Source of the DNA: an uncultured delta proteobacterium
GTDB lineage: Bacteria > Myxococcota > Myxococcia > Myxococcales > 40CM-4-68-19
NCBI GenBank assembly: GCA_903911145.1
Contig: CAIWCD010000035.1
Span: 1-64,000, forward strand
Reading direction: 5' to 3'
Length of the DNA: 64,000 nucleotides
Part shown: piece after piece, positions 51,060 to 59,559 of the stretch
Numbering within the stretch: position 1 is the first letter of the stretch
Layout: each line of letters begins with the position of its first letter
Notes under the pieces: generated by a model
Told to the model about the DNA's origin: nothing
What the model saw: the letters and a program-made list of their open reading frames with translations, nothing else
Database searches by the model: none
Made by a program: the position numbers and the translations under genes

Positions 51060-51553
51060 GGCCTTGACTCCTGTTCGCCCCTGAAATTCGCTGCACGGAC
51101 TCCGAACGTTCTCTGAACGCTTCGGCGGGGCACCCGATTCACGGCAGATACGAAAGACACCCTGCTGCGACCTCTGATTCCCCCGACCGCCTGGCGATTC
51201 TCTCGTCCTGCGTTCGGTTTGATGCGTCTGCCCAGGATGTGATGCACCTTCCGCGCCGTGCCGTTTTCCCTCTTGCAGCACGGGGAGTTGGGCCGCCCGT
51301 GCAGTCGTTTGTGACCTGTCGGCTTCGCGACGTGTCGCCCCGGGTGCTCGAGAATCCGTCAGCGAATCGAGTGCCGACTCCCGATCTCAACCCCGCCAGC
51401 GCATGCACTTATTCCGCATCCCGCAACGGCGCGATGCGCGCGACGAATGACACGTGCGCGGCGCCCGTTCAGGCGGGGCGCGGTCGCGAATTGAATTGAT
51501 TTGTGTTCAAAGCATCTCGGTCGCCGCACATTCGCGCAGCGCCGAGAGCGTCG
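51060..51553. other. Long gap/leader upstream of sigma gene
   Basis: 494 bases without a supported gene. An AT-rich patch at about 51490-51512 (TTGAATTGATTTGTGTTCAA, arms TTGAA/TTCAA) is the most promoter-like spot. If transcription of the sigma gene began there, the mRNA leader would be about 430 bases. I cannot define boxes with confidence. Confidence 0.45.
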
Positions 51554-52516
51554 CTAGACGACCTTGTAGAGAGACTCGCTGAGCGCGAGAAGTTCGGGCA
51601 CTGCGCGGACCTTCTGCAGCCAGCGATCGGGGATCGCGCTCTTGCCGAACTTCGCGCCGAGCAGCGCGCCGGCGACTGCGCCATTGGTGTCGGTGTCTCC
51701 ACCGCGCGCGATCACAGAGAGGATCCCCTCCTCGAATGACGTTGCGTTGGCGAGGGCCGCGAAGGCGAGTTCGAGAGTGACGAGCACGTAGCCCATGTCA
51801 TCTCCGTCGACGTTGAGCTGCTCGGGTTTCTTGTTCGCGCCGCGCTCGATCACCGCGCGCACGTCGTCGCTGATCTCTCCGCCCGCTGCCGCCGCGCGCG
51901 CGATCGCCTCGTCGTGCTCGCCGCGAATCAAGAGCGCGATGCAGGTCGTCACCGCGATGCAGCCGCCGACGCAGCGCGGGTCGTAGTGCGTGATGCGCGA
52001 GACCTGCGTCGCGTGCTCTTCGAGTCCGTCGAGGTGCTTGAAGTGGAGCAGGCCGATCGGTGCGCAGCACATGATGCTGCCGTTGCCAGCGGCGCGGCGC
52101 TCGCTGTCTTCCCACGCGAGCGCGCCCGACTGCTCTGGTGGCTCGCCCGCGCGAAGATTGAGCAGCGCCGCGCGCGTGAGATTTCCCACATCCTTCGGGT
52201 TGCCGGAGAACCAGCGCAGATAGTTCTGCGCCACCTCGTTGAGATCGATCCGTCCGCGCACCGCCGAGCGCATCAGCGCGAGCGTCAGTTCAACGTCGTC
52301 GGTCGGCTCGCCCGCTTCCCAGCTCCCTCCGGCGATGATCTCGCGCGAGGGCGTGAACGAGCCGGCCTTCTTGAACTCGAACGGCGCGCCGAGTGACTCG
52401 CCGACTGCGAGCCCGGAGAGCGTGCCGAGAAAGCGCGCCTTCTCCTCGAGCTGCTGCAGCGTGATCGCGTTGGGATACTTCTTGAGCAGATTCGGATCCG
52501 GCTTGATTGAGCTCAT
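51554..52516 (-). CDS. ADP-ribosylglycohydrolase (DraG/ARH family)
   Basis: 320 residues that would remove ADP-ribose from proteins or small molecules. The binuclear-metal motifs are visible: GEPTDDVELTLALMRS in the first half and ARGGDTDTNGAVAGALLGA in the second, both with the Asp residues that bind Mg2+. GLAVGESLGAPFEF at the start is also typical. The ATG overlaps the stop of the upstream gene (ATGA), so it is translationally coupled with the DsbA-like isomerase. No ADP-ribosyltransferase is in the window. Confidence 0.9.
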   Translation of the reverse strand: MSSIKPDPNLLKKYPNAITLQQLEEKARFLGTLSGLAVGESLGAPFEFKKAGSFTPSREIIAGGSWEAGEPTDDVELTLALMRSAVRGRIDLNEVAQNYLRWFSGNPKDVGNLTRAALLNLRAGEPPEQSGALAWEDSERRAAGNGSIMCCAPIGLLHFKHLDGLEEHATQVSRITHYDPRCVGGCIAVTTCIALLIRGEHDEAIARAAAAGGEISDDVRAVIERGANKKPEQLNVDGDDMGYVLVTLELAFAALANATSFEEGILSVIARGGDTDTNGAVAGALLGAKFGKSAIPDRWLQKVRAVPELLALSESLYKVV

Positions 52517-53103
52517 CGCCCCTCCTCGCGCAGTGCGGCCTCGACGAACTCGAGGCGGTCGTTGCCCCAGAATGATCGCTCGCCGACGAACATCATCGGC
52601 ACGCCGAAGACGCCGCGGTCGAGCGCGAGCGCGGTGTTCCTGTGCAGCCCTTCCTTCACGTCGTCGGCGGCGCTGCGTGCGACAAGGCGCGCGCCGTCAA
52701 GCCCCGCCTGCGTCAGCGACGCTTCGATCACGCGCGCATCGCCGATGTCGTGCCCGTCGGCCCAGTAGGTCTTGAAGAGTGCGTGCATCGCCGAGAGTCC
52801 CTGGCCCTCGAGTTCAGCTGCGACGCATGCACGCAGCGCCTGGATCGTCTTCGTCGGAAACGCGGCGGGGATGCTCATCGGGACGCCGTAGCGAGCGGAC
52901 CAACGCGCGATGTCGCCACTCATGTACTGCAGCTGCGCCATCGAGGGCATCTGCGTGCCGAGCTGCTTGCGGACGCCGCCGAGCGTGATCGGCAGCGGGC
53001 GCACGAGCGCTCCGGAACTCGCGCTGATGCGCGAAAGCTGCGTCGCAGCGAGATAGCTGTAGGGCGACCCGAGGTCGTAGAAGAAGTCGAGCGATGGAGG
53101 CAT
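52513..53103 (-). CDS. DsbA-fold 2-hydroxychromene-2-carboxylate isomerase-like protein
   Basis: 196 residues from the ATG at 53103. The N-terminal LDFFYDLGSPYSYLAATQL has Ser-Pro-Tyr where DsbA has CxxC, as in the kappa-class GST/HCCA isomerase group. GVFGVPMMFVGERSFWGNDRLEF near the end has the cis-Pro (quoted here over the limit only in description: it runs from GVFGVP to WGNDRL). Probably glutathione- or thiol-dependent isomerisation, or detoxification of aromatic substrates. It lies 60 bases after the MarR gene, which may control it. Confidence 0.88.
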   Translation of the reverse strand: MPPSLDFFYDLGSPYSYLAATQLSRISASSGALVRPLPITLGGVRKQLGTQMPSMAQLQYMSGDIARWSARYGVPMSIPAAFPTKTIQALRACVAAELEGQGLSAMHALFKTYWADGHDIGDARVIEASLTQAGLDGARLVARSAADDVKEGLHRNTALALDRGVFGVPMMFVGERSFWGNDRLEFVEAALREEGR

Positions 53104-53163
53104 GGGAAGCGAACCTATCAGCGAGTTCGCATCGACTCCATGCACACCGATTTCAGCAACGCG

Positions 53164-53643
53164 TCAGCGCGCGACCGACTCGAGTTCGGCAGCGATCGCG
53201 GCGAGCAGTTCTCGTGCGGCCTCGACCTTGCCCGGCATCTTCGCGAGCACCTTCTTGATCGCCGCCTCGGTTGCGCTGCCTTGGCCGGAGACAAGCTTCT
53301 TGCCCTTCGCGGTCGCCACCAGCAGGGTCTTGCGCGCATCGGCCGCGTCCGCTTTGCGCGTGATCATTCCGTCGCGCTCGAGCCTCTGGATGATGCCCGT
53401 CATCGTGCTCGGGTGCAGGTGCAGCGCCTCGGCAATGTCGCTCGAGGTGATGCCGGGACGCAGGCTCAGGACGCGCAGCGCGAGCTGCTGGGGCGCGGTC
53501 GCGCCGGTCTCGCGATCCGAGCGCTTCGACGACGATTGCAGTGCGTGCTCGACCGACCAGAGGACGCGCAGGAAATCGAGCGCGGGGCCCATGCTGGGGA
53601 GTTCAGAGTCAATCGACGCTTCGTCACGTTCGGTGGTTGCCAT
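53164..53643 (-). CDS. MarR-family transcriptional regulator
   Basis: 159 residues from the ATG at 53643. The winged helix is LALRVLSLRPG, SSDIAEALHLHPSTMTGIIQ and DGMITRKADAADARKTLL; the recognition helix is the HPSTMTGII part. Helical ends form the dimer. It is the first gene of a minus-strand group with the isomerase and the ADP-ribosylglycohydrolase, so local control is likely. Ligand unknown. A decayed relative is present at 19114. Confidence 0.92.
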   Translation of the reverse strand: MATTERDEASIDSELPSMGPALDFLRVLWSVEHALQSSSKRSDRETGATAPQQLALRVLSLRPGITSSDIAEALHLHPSTMTGIIQRLERDGMITRKADAADARKTLLVATAKGKKLVSGQGSATEAAIKKVLAKMPGKVEAARELLAAIAAELESVAR

Positions 53644-53751
53644 GCCTGTTCCGTTCACAATTGTTCGTGCTGCAACTCAAGAAGGGCGAGCCCATTACCA
53701 GAGGACGTTTGTCGCGCGCAAATCCAACGGGCTCTTGTGCGCGCGGCCGGA

Positions 53752-54375
53752 TCAGCGGATCAGCGCGGAGAGCTCCTTGAACTCCGGCGTACCAGCCGTG
53801 CCCAGCAGGTCGAAGAGGACCGCCTCGGTGCAGCTGATCGTCGCGCCCGCGATTTCGCAGAGCCGCAGGCCGCGCTGGCGATTGGCCTCGGTGCGCGAGA
53901 GCACCGCGTCCTCGGGCACGAACGTCGAGAAGCCGGCGCGCTGTAGATCGCGCGCAGTCTGGAACACGCAGACGTGCGTCTCCATCCCGACAAGGATGAC
54001 CTGGCGGCGGCCGCTCTCGAGCACCGCGCGCGCGATCGCCTGGTTGTTGCCTGCGGAGAACTCGAGCTTCTCGAGCGCAGGCGAGGGAATGAGCGGCGCG
54101 AGCGAGGGGAGCGTCGGGCCCAATCCTTTCCGGTACTGCTCGGTAGCGACGATCGGCAGACCCAGGCGGGCCGCGGTCCGCAGGAGAACCGCGACGTTGC
54201 GCGTGAGCTTCTCCATCGCGCTCGGCTCCATCGCGGAGGCGAGCTTTTCCTGCACATCGACGACGAGCAGCAACGCATCGGTGCGGTCGAGCGCGATCTT
54301 GCGCGGATCGATCGCGGGCGTCTTATGCGCGTGCGGGTCGTGCAGTTCGTCGTGATGATGAGAGAGATCAGACAT
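53752..54375 (-). CDS. Isochorismatase-like cysteine hydrolase
   Basis: 207 residues from the ATG at 54375. The triad of the family can be read as Asp40 (LLVVDVQEK), Lys103 (ALEKLEFSA) and Cys136 (GMETHVCVFQTA), with a cis-peptide region just before the Cys. The first 20 residues are His/Asp-rich (SHHHDELHDPHAHK), possibly a metal-binding tail. Probably hydrolyses an amide or nitrile-type small molecule; similar to YcaC-type hydrolases. It lies 61 bases after the ThDP-enzyme stop on the same strand. Confidence 0.9.
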   Translation of the reverse strand: MSDLSHHHDELHDPHAHKTPAIDPRKIALDRTDALLLVVDVQEKLASAMEPSAMEKLTRNVAVLLRTAARLGLPIVATEQYRKGLGPTLPSLAPLIPSPALEKLEFSAGNNQAIARAVLESGRRQVILVGMETHVCVFQTARDLQRAGFSTFVPEDAVLSRTEANRQRGLRLCEIAGATISCTEAVLFDLLGTAGTPEFKELSALIR

Positions 54376-54436
54376 GGAGTGCCTCCTCTTCGTCGATTGT
54401 CCGCGAGCGCGCAAACCCTTGCTGGATGCGGACGAT

Positions 54437-56083
54437 CTAGATCGCGTATCCCTGCGCACCGCTCGACGCGGGGGCCTCGGGGTCGAGCATCACGTTGACG
54501 CACGCGACGGTGTTCGAGGCGATCGCGCGCTCGAGTGCCGGACGAATCTGCGCGGGATCGGTGACCAGCTCTCCCCAGCCGCCGAGTGCCTCGACCACCT
54601 TGTCGTAGCGCGTGGGCGCAAGCTGCGTTGCGGGGCTCTTGTCGGCGCCGAAGAGCTGCACTTGCGGGAGGCGGATCTGTCCCCACGCGGCGTCGTTGCC
54701 GACGACGCAGACCATCGGCAGCTTGAAGCGGATCGCGGTTTCGAAGTCGAAGCCGTTGAGGCCGAACGAGCCGTCTCCCTGGATGACGAAGACGGTGCGC
54801 TCCGGATGCAACGTCTTGGCCGCGATGGCAAAGGGCGCGCCGACACCGAGGCAGCCGAGCGCGCCGGGATCGAGCCAGCGACCGGGCGCGTGCAGCTCGA
54901 TCACCTTCGCGGCGATTGCGACCCAGTTGCCTCCGTCGGCGATGAACTGCGCGTCGGCGCACTTCTTGGCGACCTCGTTGAGCTCGTGCGCGAGACGGAA
55001 ATGATGGATGGGCGTCTGCTCGCTCGCCTCGAAGACGGCCTGCTTCGCGCTGCGCTTCTTCTCCTTCTCTCGCAGTGCTGCGAGTTCCGCAGATCGGTCG
55101 CGGGCCGCGCCCAGAGCGGACGAGAGCTGTCCAAGCACGCTGCGCGAATCGCCGATGATGCCGATCTCGACGGCGCGGTTGCGGCCGATCTCGCAGGGGT
55201 CGATGTCGACTTGAATCAGCGTCGCCTGCTCGCCGATGCCCGCGCCGTAGCCGAGGCGGAAGTCGAGCGGCGTGCCGCAGATCAGCACTGCGTCTGCTTC
55301 CGACAGAGTGTCCTTGCGCGTCTGGTTGAAGAAGTAGGGATGTCCCGCGGGGAGGCAGCCCCGGCCGGCGCCGTTGAGATAGACGGGCGCGCCGATCTTC
55401 GCGGCCAACGCGCCGAGTTGCTCGCTCGCGTCATCCCACCAGATCGAACCGCCCGCGATGATCGCCGGACTCTTCGCGCCCGCGAGCAGCTTGGCCGCGC
55501 GCGCGATCAGTTCGGGATCTCCCGGGCTGCGTGCGGTCGTGCGGTACTTCGTCGGGAGCGGAAACTCCTCGTCGTCGGTACCGTTCGAGAGCACGTCCCA
55601 CGGGCATTCGAGAAACACCGGACCCATGCGGCCCGCGAGCATCGTGCGAAACGCCTTCGCCATGTACGTCGGCACGCGATCGGGAGCGGGGATGCGGTCG
55701 CTCCACTTGGTGATGCGCGTGAAGAGATCGACCTGCTCCATCTCCTGCAGCGAGCCCTTGCCGGCGTTGAACGTCGGGGCGGCGCCGCCGAGGAGAAGCA
55801 CAGGGCTGTTGGCCGCGAACGCATTGGCGATGCCGGTGAGCGCGTCGGTCACACCCGGCCCCGCAGTGACGATCGCGACGCCGATCCCGCGCGTCATCCG
55901 CGCGTACGCATCGGCCGCATGCGCCGCCGCCTGCTCGTGGCGCGTGTCGATGATCTCGATCCCCTCCTCGACGAGCGCCGCGTAGATGGGCGCGACGTGC
56001 AGCCCCGAGAGAGTGAAGACGTGCCGGATTCCTTCCGCCTTCAGCATGCGAGCCAGAAGCTGTGCGCCGGTTGCCTGAGCCAC
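54437..56083 (-). CDS. ThDP-dependent enzyme, acetolactate synthase-like
   Basis: 548 residues from the GTG at 56083, with GGAGG six bases upstream; the frame continues above but without sense. Glu50 (TRHEQAAAHAADAYAR) is the conserved ThDP-activating residue. The ThDP/Mg motif is GDGSFGLNGFDFETAIRF, ending in CVVGNDAAWG. Middle-domain segments such as PAIIAGGSIWW fit oxalyl-CoA decarboxylase, 2-hydroxyacyl-CoA lyase or acetolactate synthase. The sequence alone does not select a substrate. No regulatory acetolactate-synthase subunit is nearby, which makes branched-chain synthesis less likely. Confidence 0.88.
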   Translation of the reverse strand: MAQATGAQLLARMLKAEGIRHVFTLSGLHVAPIYAALVEEGIEIIDTRHEQAAAHAADAYARMTRGIGVAIVTAGPGVTDALTGIANAFAANSPVLLLGGAAPTFNAGKGSLQEMEQVDLFTRITKWSDRIPAPDRVPTYMAKAFRTMLAGRMGPVFLECPWDVLSNGTDDEEFPLPTKYRTTARSPGDPELIARAAKLLAGAKSPAIIAGGSIWWDDASEQLGALAAKIGAPVYLNGAGRGCLPAGHPYFFNQTRKDTLSEADAVLICGTPLDFRLGYGAGIGEQATLIQVDIDPCEIGRNRAVEIGIIGDSRSVLGQLSSALGAARDRSAELAALREKEKKRSAKQAVFEASEQTPIHHFRLAHELNEVAKKCADAQFIADGGNWVAIAAKVIELHAPGRWLDPGALGCLGVGAPFAIAAKTLHPERTVFVIQGDGSFGLNGFDFETAIRFKLPMVCVVGNDAAWGQIRLPQVQLFGADKSPATQLAPTRYDKVVEALGGWGELVTDPAQIRPALERAIASNTVACVNVMLDPEAPASSGAQGYAI

Positions 56084-56127
56084 GATGAACCTCCGCGATC
56101 GAGATGAACTCTTGAGGGGCGCGGATA

Positions 56128-56506
56128 CTACTCGCCGGCCGCGAATTGTCGCGCCCAAGCTGCGCCCGGCTCGTCACTCGGCGCGTCGGGCTCGCGCCAC
56201 GCGAGGAAGAGACCCGGGACCGAGAAGATGAAGTTGAAGAGGAACATCGCCATGGAAGAGAACGGGTATGCAGAACGCGGGCGCCAACGCCATCAAGCGA
56301 TGTGCCGATCGGTGGGCGTTCATCACCTGCGCGCTCTGCCGTTCGTCGAGCTCTCGTTCGAAGAAATAGGTCCATCGACGCAAGGAGCCGTCGACGACCT
56401 GGAACAGAGCCATGATCCAGATGAAGGAAACTTGCGCCAGTACGTTCTGACCGGGCAGCAGCAAGCAGATGGCAACCAGCCCCATCGACGCCGCGACGCC
56501 AAGCAC
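56128..56506 (-). pseudogene. Small membrane protein with an apparent +1 frameshift
   Basis: From the ATG at 56506 the frame encodes two or three hydrophobic helices (GLVAICLLLPG, VSFIWIMALFQVV) and a basic loop, then APAFCIPVLF. At about 56251 that frame degrades to Pro/His/Leu/Arg residues and stops at 56174. One base further on, the next frame continues sensibly with MAMFLFNFIFSVPGLFLAWREPD and a tail ending at 56128 (TAG). The hydrophobic match across the junction suggests a single gene with one extra base, either a real mutation or a sequencing error. It follows the HTH gene by six bases, a common regulator/membrane-protein pair. Confidence 0.6.
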
Positions 56507-56512
56507 GCCTCT

Positions 56513-56767
56513 TCACGGCGAGCGCTTGCGGCCGTACAGCTCGCTCGAGAGGGGTTTGAAGGGACGAGTCGAGAAGACCGCCTCGAGGGGAAGATCGAAG
56601 TGGCGGGCGAGGCGGAAGGCGAGCTCGAGGCTCGGGCCGTAGTCGCCGCGCTCGAGGAAACCGATCGTCTGCGCATTGATGCCCACAGCGTCGGCCAGTT
56701 GCTGCCGCGAGAGGTGACGCTCGGCGCGCAGGACCTCGATGCAGTTGTAGAGAACCAGCTTCTTCAT
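56513..56767 (-). CDS. HTH (XRE-type) transcriptional regulator
   Basis: 84 residues from the ATG at 56767. A Cro/CI helix-turn-helix covers about 5-65: LRAERHLSRQQLADAVGI, then NAQTIGFLERGDYGPS, the recognition helix and following loop. It belongs to the short YozG/HTH_3 regulators that pair with a membrane protein. Two inverted TGTTGT/ACAACA sites lie just upstream (56792-56805 and 56846-56860) and are good candidates for autoregulatory operators. Divergent from lipA. Confidence 0.88.
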   Translation of the reverse strand: MKKLVLYNCIEVLRAERHLSRQQLADAVGINAQTIGFLERGDYGPSLELAFRLARHFDLPLEAVFSTRPFKPLSSELYGRKRSP

Positions 56768-56791
56768 GGGGTGCTCGAGCGGACAACGAGA

Positions 56792-56860
56792 TGTTGTAAA
56801 CAACAAAGTGTTGGTTTCGTATACGCAACGCAGTGAACTGAATCAACAACAATCTGTTGT
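56792..56860. promoter_or_regulatory. Two TGTTGT/ACAACA operator-like sites
   Basis: Site 1 is TGTTGT-AA-ACAACA (56792-56805). Site 2 is ACAACA-ATC-TGTTGT (56846-56860). Each pairs the same hexamer and its complement, in opposite order, in an otherwise GC-rich gap between the HTH gene and lipA. The centre-to-centre distance is about 54 bases, five helical turns. They probably bind the HTH dimer. The rest of the 56768-57016 gap shows nothing further. Confidence 0.65.
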
Positions 56861-57016
56861 CGGCCTGGCCGCGGGGTTGGATGCGTGCGGTGCGTTCTCG
56901 TCTTTCGGCTTGCCGCACACCGTCTCTGGCTGCGCGGCCCAGCGACTGGCGCGGCGTAGCTCGCTAAGCGATCTGCGCCTCGCGCACGGCGGGGCCATCG
57001 GCTATACAGGCGCGCC

Positions 57017-57946
57017 ATGGCGTCTCTGGTGCAACTCGGAAGCGGTGCGGACACGCGCGCGGGCAAGAACGTCAAGCCGCGCGAGCCCAAGCCGGAGTGG
57101 CTGAAAGTGAAGCTGCCCGGAGGCGCGCGATTTGAGAAGGTGAAGCGCACGCTCAGCGAGCTGAATCTCGTCACCGTCTGCGCAGAGGCGAGCTGCCCGA
57201 ACGTCGGCGAGTGCTGGGGTTCGGGCACCGCGACCGTGATGCTGATGGGCGACACCTGCACGCGCGGCTGCCGCTTCTGCGACGTGAACTCGGGCGCGCC
57301 GCGTCCGCTCGATCCTCTCGAGCCGCGACATCTCGCCGAGGCCGTGGGACAGCTCGGGCTCGACTATCTCGTCGTCACCAGCGTCAATCGCGACGAGCTC
57401 GAAGATGGCGGCGCGAGCCACTTCGCGCAGGCGATCATCGAGCTGAAAAAAGCGGCACCGAAGACGCTCGTCGAGGTGCTCACGCCCGACTTTCAGGGCC
57501 GCACCTTCGCGCTCGACATGATCGCCGAGGCCGCGCCGGACGTGGCCGCGCACAACATCGAGACCGTGCAGCGCCTCACGCCGACAGTGCGCGACCGCCG
57601 CGCGAGCTACCAGCAGAGCCTCGACGTGCTCGCGTATTACAAGTCGCGCGGGATGCGGACGAAGAGCTCGATCATGCTGGGCCTGGGCGAGACGCACGAC
57701 GAGCTGCTTGCGACGATGCGCGATCTGCGGAGCGTCGACTGCGACATCCTCACGCTGGGTCAATATCTGCGGCCGAGCGAGAAGCATCTGCCCGTGGTTG
57801 AGTTCGTCCGGCCTGAGATGTTCGCGCAGCTGGAGCAGGAGGGGCTTGCGCTTGGATTCAAGTTCGTCGCGTCGGGTCCGCTCGTCCGCTCGAGCTACAA
57901 AGCGGGCGAGTTCTTCATCAAGAACTGGATCGAGGAAGGCGCGTAA
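57017..57946 (+). CDS. lipA: Lipoyl synthase
   Basis: 309 residues. The auxiliary cluster Cys lie in CAEASCPNVGEC (C-x4-C-x5-C) and the radical-SAM cluster in CTRGCRFCDV (CxxxCxxC). VMLMGDTCTRGC, YLVVTSVNRD, SSIMLGLGET and the C-terminal RSSYKAGEF Ser-containing motif complete the family picture. It inserts two sulfurs into octanoyl chains on GcvH and E2 proteins. lipB, at the right edge, supplies the octanoyl group. The E1-beta gene follows after two bases. Confidence 0.96.
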   Translation: MASLVQLGSGADTRAGKNVKPREPKPEWLKVKLPGGARFEKVKRTLSELNLVTVCAEASCPNVGECWGSGTATVMLMGDTCTRGCRFCDVNSGAPRPLDPLEPRHLAEAVGQLGLDYLVVTSVNRDELEDGGASHFAQAIIELKKAAPKTLVEVLTPDFQGRTFALDMIAEAAPDVAAHNIETVQRLTPTVRDRRASYQQSLDVLAYYKSRGMRTKSSIMLGLGETHDELLATMRDLRSVDCDILTLGQYLRPSEKHLPVVEFVRPEMFAQLEQEGLALGFKFVASGPLVRSSYKAGEFFIKNWIEEGA

Positions 57947-57948
57947 CC

Positions 57949-58929
57949 ATGCCCCAGTGGAACATCATCCAGGCTGTCAACGACGCGCTCCGCCTCGAGA
58001 TGCGCCGCGACCCGCGCGTGGTCGTGCTCGGCGAGGATATCGGCAAGTTCGGCGGCGTCTTTCGCGCGACGCTCGGGCTCATCGAGGAGTTCGGCCCCGA
58101 GCGCGTCATCGACACGCCGCTCGCCGAGGCGGGCATCATCGGCGCCGCGATCGGGATGGCGCTCAACGGACTGCGCCCCGTGCCGGAGATCCAGTTCTCC
58201 GACTTCATCTTCCCCGCGTTCGATCAGATCGTCAGCGAGCTCGCGAAATTCCGCTACCGCAGCGGCGGCCAATATCCTGCGCCAGTCGTGATCCGCACGC
58301 CCGTCGGCGGCGGCATCAAGGGCGGCCACTACCACTCGCAGTCGCCCGAGGCGCTCTTCATCCACACGCCCGGCCTCAAGGTCGTCTGCCCCTCAAACCC
58401 GCTCGACGCGAAGGGCCTGTTGCTCTCCTGCATGCGCCAGGACGATCCGGTGCTTTTCATGGAGCCCAAGCGCGTCTATCGCGCGGCGAAGGGCGAAGTG
58501 CCCGAGGGCGACTACACAATCCCGCTCGGCGAAGCGAAGATCGTCCGCGCTGGGCGCGGGCTAACCGTCATCTCGTGGGGCGCGATGGTGCACGAGGCGG
58601 CGCTCGCGGTGGAGCAGGCTGCGGAGGCCGGAATCGATTGCGAGCTGATCGACCTGCGTACGCTCTGGCCGCTCGACATCGAGACGATCACGCGCTCTGT
58701 CGAGAAGACGGGCCGCTGCGCGATCGTGCAGGAGGCGCCGCGAACGTGCGGTCTCGCGAGCGAGATCTCGTCACTGATCCAGGAGCGCTGCTTCTTTCAT
58801 CTCGAGGCGCCGGTGCTGCGCATCACCGGCTGGGACACGCCGTTTCCGTACACGCTCGAGAACGAATATCTCCCGCTCGCGCCGCGCATCACGACGGGCC
58901 TCAAGAAGCTCGCGGCCGCGCGGCCGTAG
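57949..58929 (+). CDS. 2-oxoacid dehydrogenase E1 subunit beta
   Basis: 326 residues. LGEDIGKFGGVFRAT, GIIGAAIGMALNGLRPVPEIQF, GGGIKGGHYHSQSPEALFIHTPGLKVVCPS (read in pieces) and LIDLRTLWPLD are E1-beta signatures, with the Glu and His that act on ThDP. The branched-chain subgroup is favoured by the HSQSPEA segment, but pyruvate-type cannot be excluded. It forms an alpha2beta2 E1 with the protein at 62631 and decarboxylates a 2-oxoacid onto the E2 lipoyl group. It follows lipA by two bases, so the two are co-expressed. Confidence 0.93.
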   Translation: MPQWNIIQAVNDALRLEMRRDPRVVVLGEDIGKFGGVFRATLGLIEEFGPERVIDTPLAEAGIIGAAIGMALNGLRPVPEIQFSDFIFPAFDQIVSELAKFRYRSGGQYPAPVVIRTPVGGGIKGGHYHSQSPEALFIHTPGLKVVCPSNPLDAKGLLLSCMRQDDPVLFMEPKRVYRAAKGEVPEGDYTIPLGEAKIVRAGRGLTVISWGAMVHEAALAVEQAAEAGIDCELIDLRTLWPLDIETITRSVEKTGRCAIVQEAPRTCGLASEISSLIQERCFFHLEAPVLRITGWDTPFPYTLENEYLPLAPRITTGLKKLAAARP

Positions 58930-58944
58930 GGCGAGCGCGCTTCG

Positions 58945-59418
58945 CTAAAAGTAGATCGGGTGCAGCACGAGGTGCTGCTTGCTCGCGACGTGTTCGAACT
59001 TCGCGTCCGCCCACTTCGGAGGACCGAAGCGCGCGCGCGCATCGTTGCTCGCGCCATAGCCCTCGGTGGGAATGCCGATGAAGTTGGTGTCGAGCTTCCC
59101 GTTTTCATTCTCGTCGTGGATGAACGACACCGCGTAGGTGCCCGGCTTGAGATCGTCGAAAACGCAGGTGGCGCGGCCGTGCTCGACGATTGTCTTCACG
59201 TGCGCGAGGGCCTTCTCGATCGTGTTGGGGAAGCCCTCTTCGCCGGTGAAGAGCAGGCAGCCGACGAGCCCCTTGTCGGTGCGCAGGCTGACGATCTCCA
59301 CGCGCAGTTCGTTGGTGATGATGTCCTCGCCGTGCGTGCGCGGAGCGGCCAGGAGTGCCAGCGCGAGCGCGCCCGCGGTGCAGAGCTTCATCATCGTCGC
59401 AGAGCGCAGCCGGTGCAT
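58945..59418 (-). CDS. DUF2141-family secreted protein
   Basis: 157 residues from the ATG at 59418 (GAGG five bases upstream); an internal ATG at 59394 would also keep the signal peptide. The signal peptide ends near THGED. The domain shows VGCLLFTGEEGFP, LKPGTYAVSFIHDENENGKLD and FGPPKWADAKFEH, the DUF2141 landmarks. The DENENGKLD loop resembles a calcium-binding site. Function unknown; probably periplasmic or surface. It is on the opposite strand and splits E1-beta from E2. Confidence 0.85.
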   Translation of the reverse strand: MHRLRSATMMKLCTAGALALALLAAPRTHGEDIITNELRVEIVSLRTDKGLVGCLLFTGEEGFPNTIEKALAHVKTIVEHGRATCVFDDLKPGTYAVSFIHDENENGKLDTNFIGIPTEGYGASNDARARFGPPKWADAKFEHVASKQHLVLHPIYF

Positions 59419-59559
59419 GTTCGCCTCATGAGGTGATTCGGATGGCGCACCAGATCGCTCGGATGCGGCCCCTGCGCCAACCCGCAGTTCGGCCACTTTC
59501 GCTTCGCCGCTGCTCAAGGTAGAAGCCCCCGGCTATTCACCCCGCGTACGAGGTCTCCC

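Noticed and set aside
51239-51499. 86-codon plus-strand ORF upstream of the sigma gene
   Set aside because: No ribosome site, poor composition, and no motif; the stretch is better seen as a leader or promoter region.
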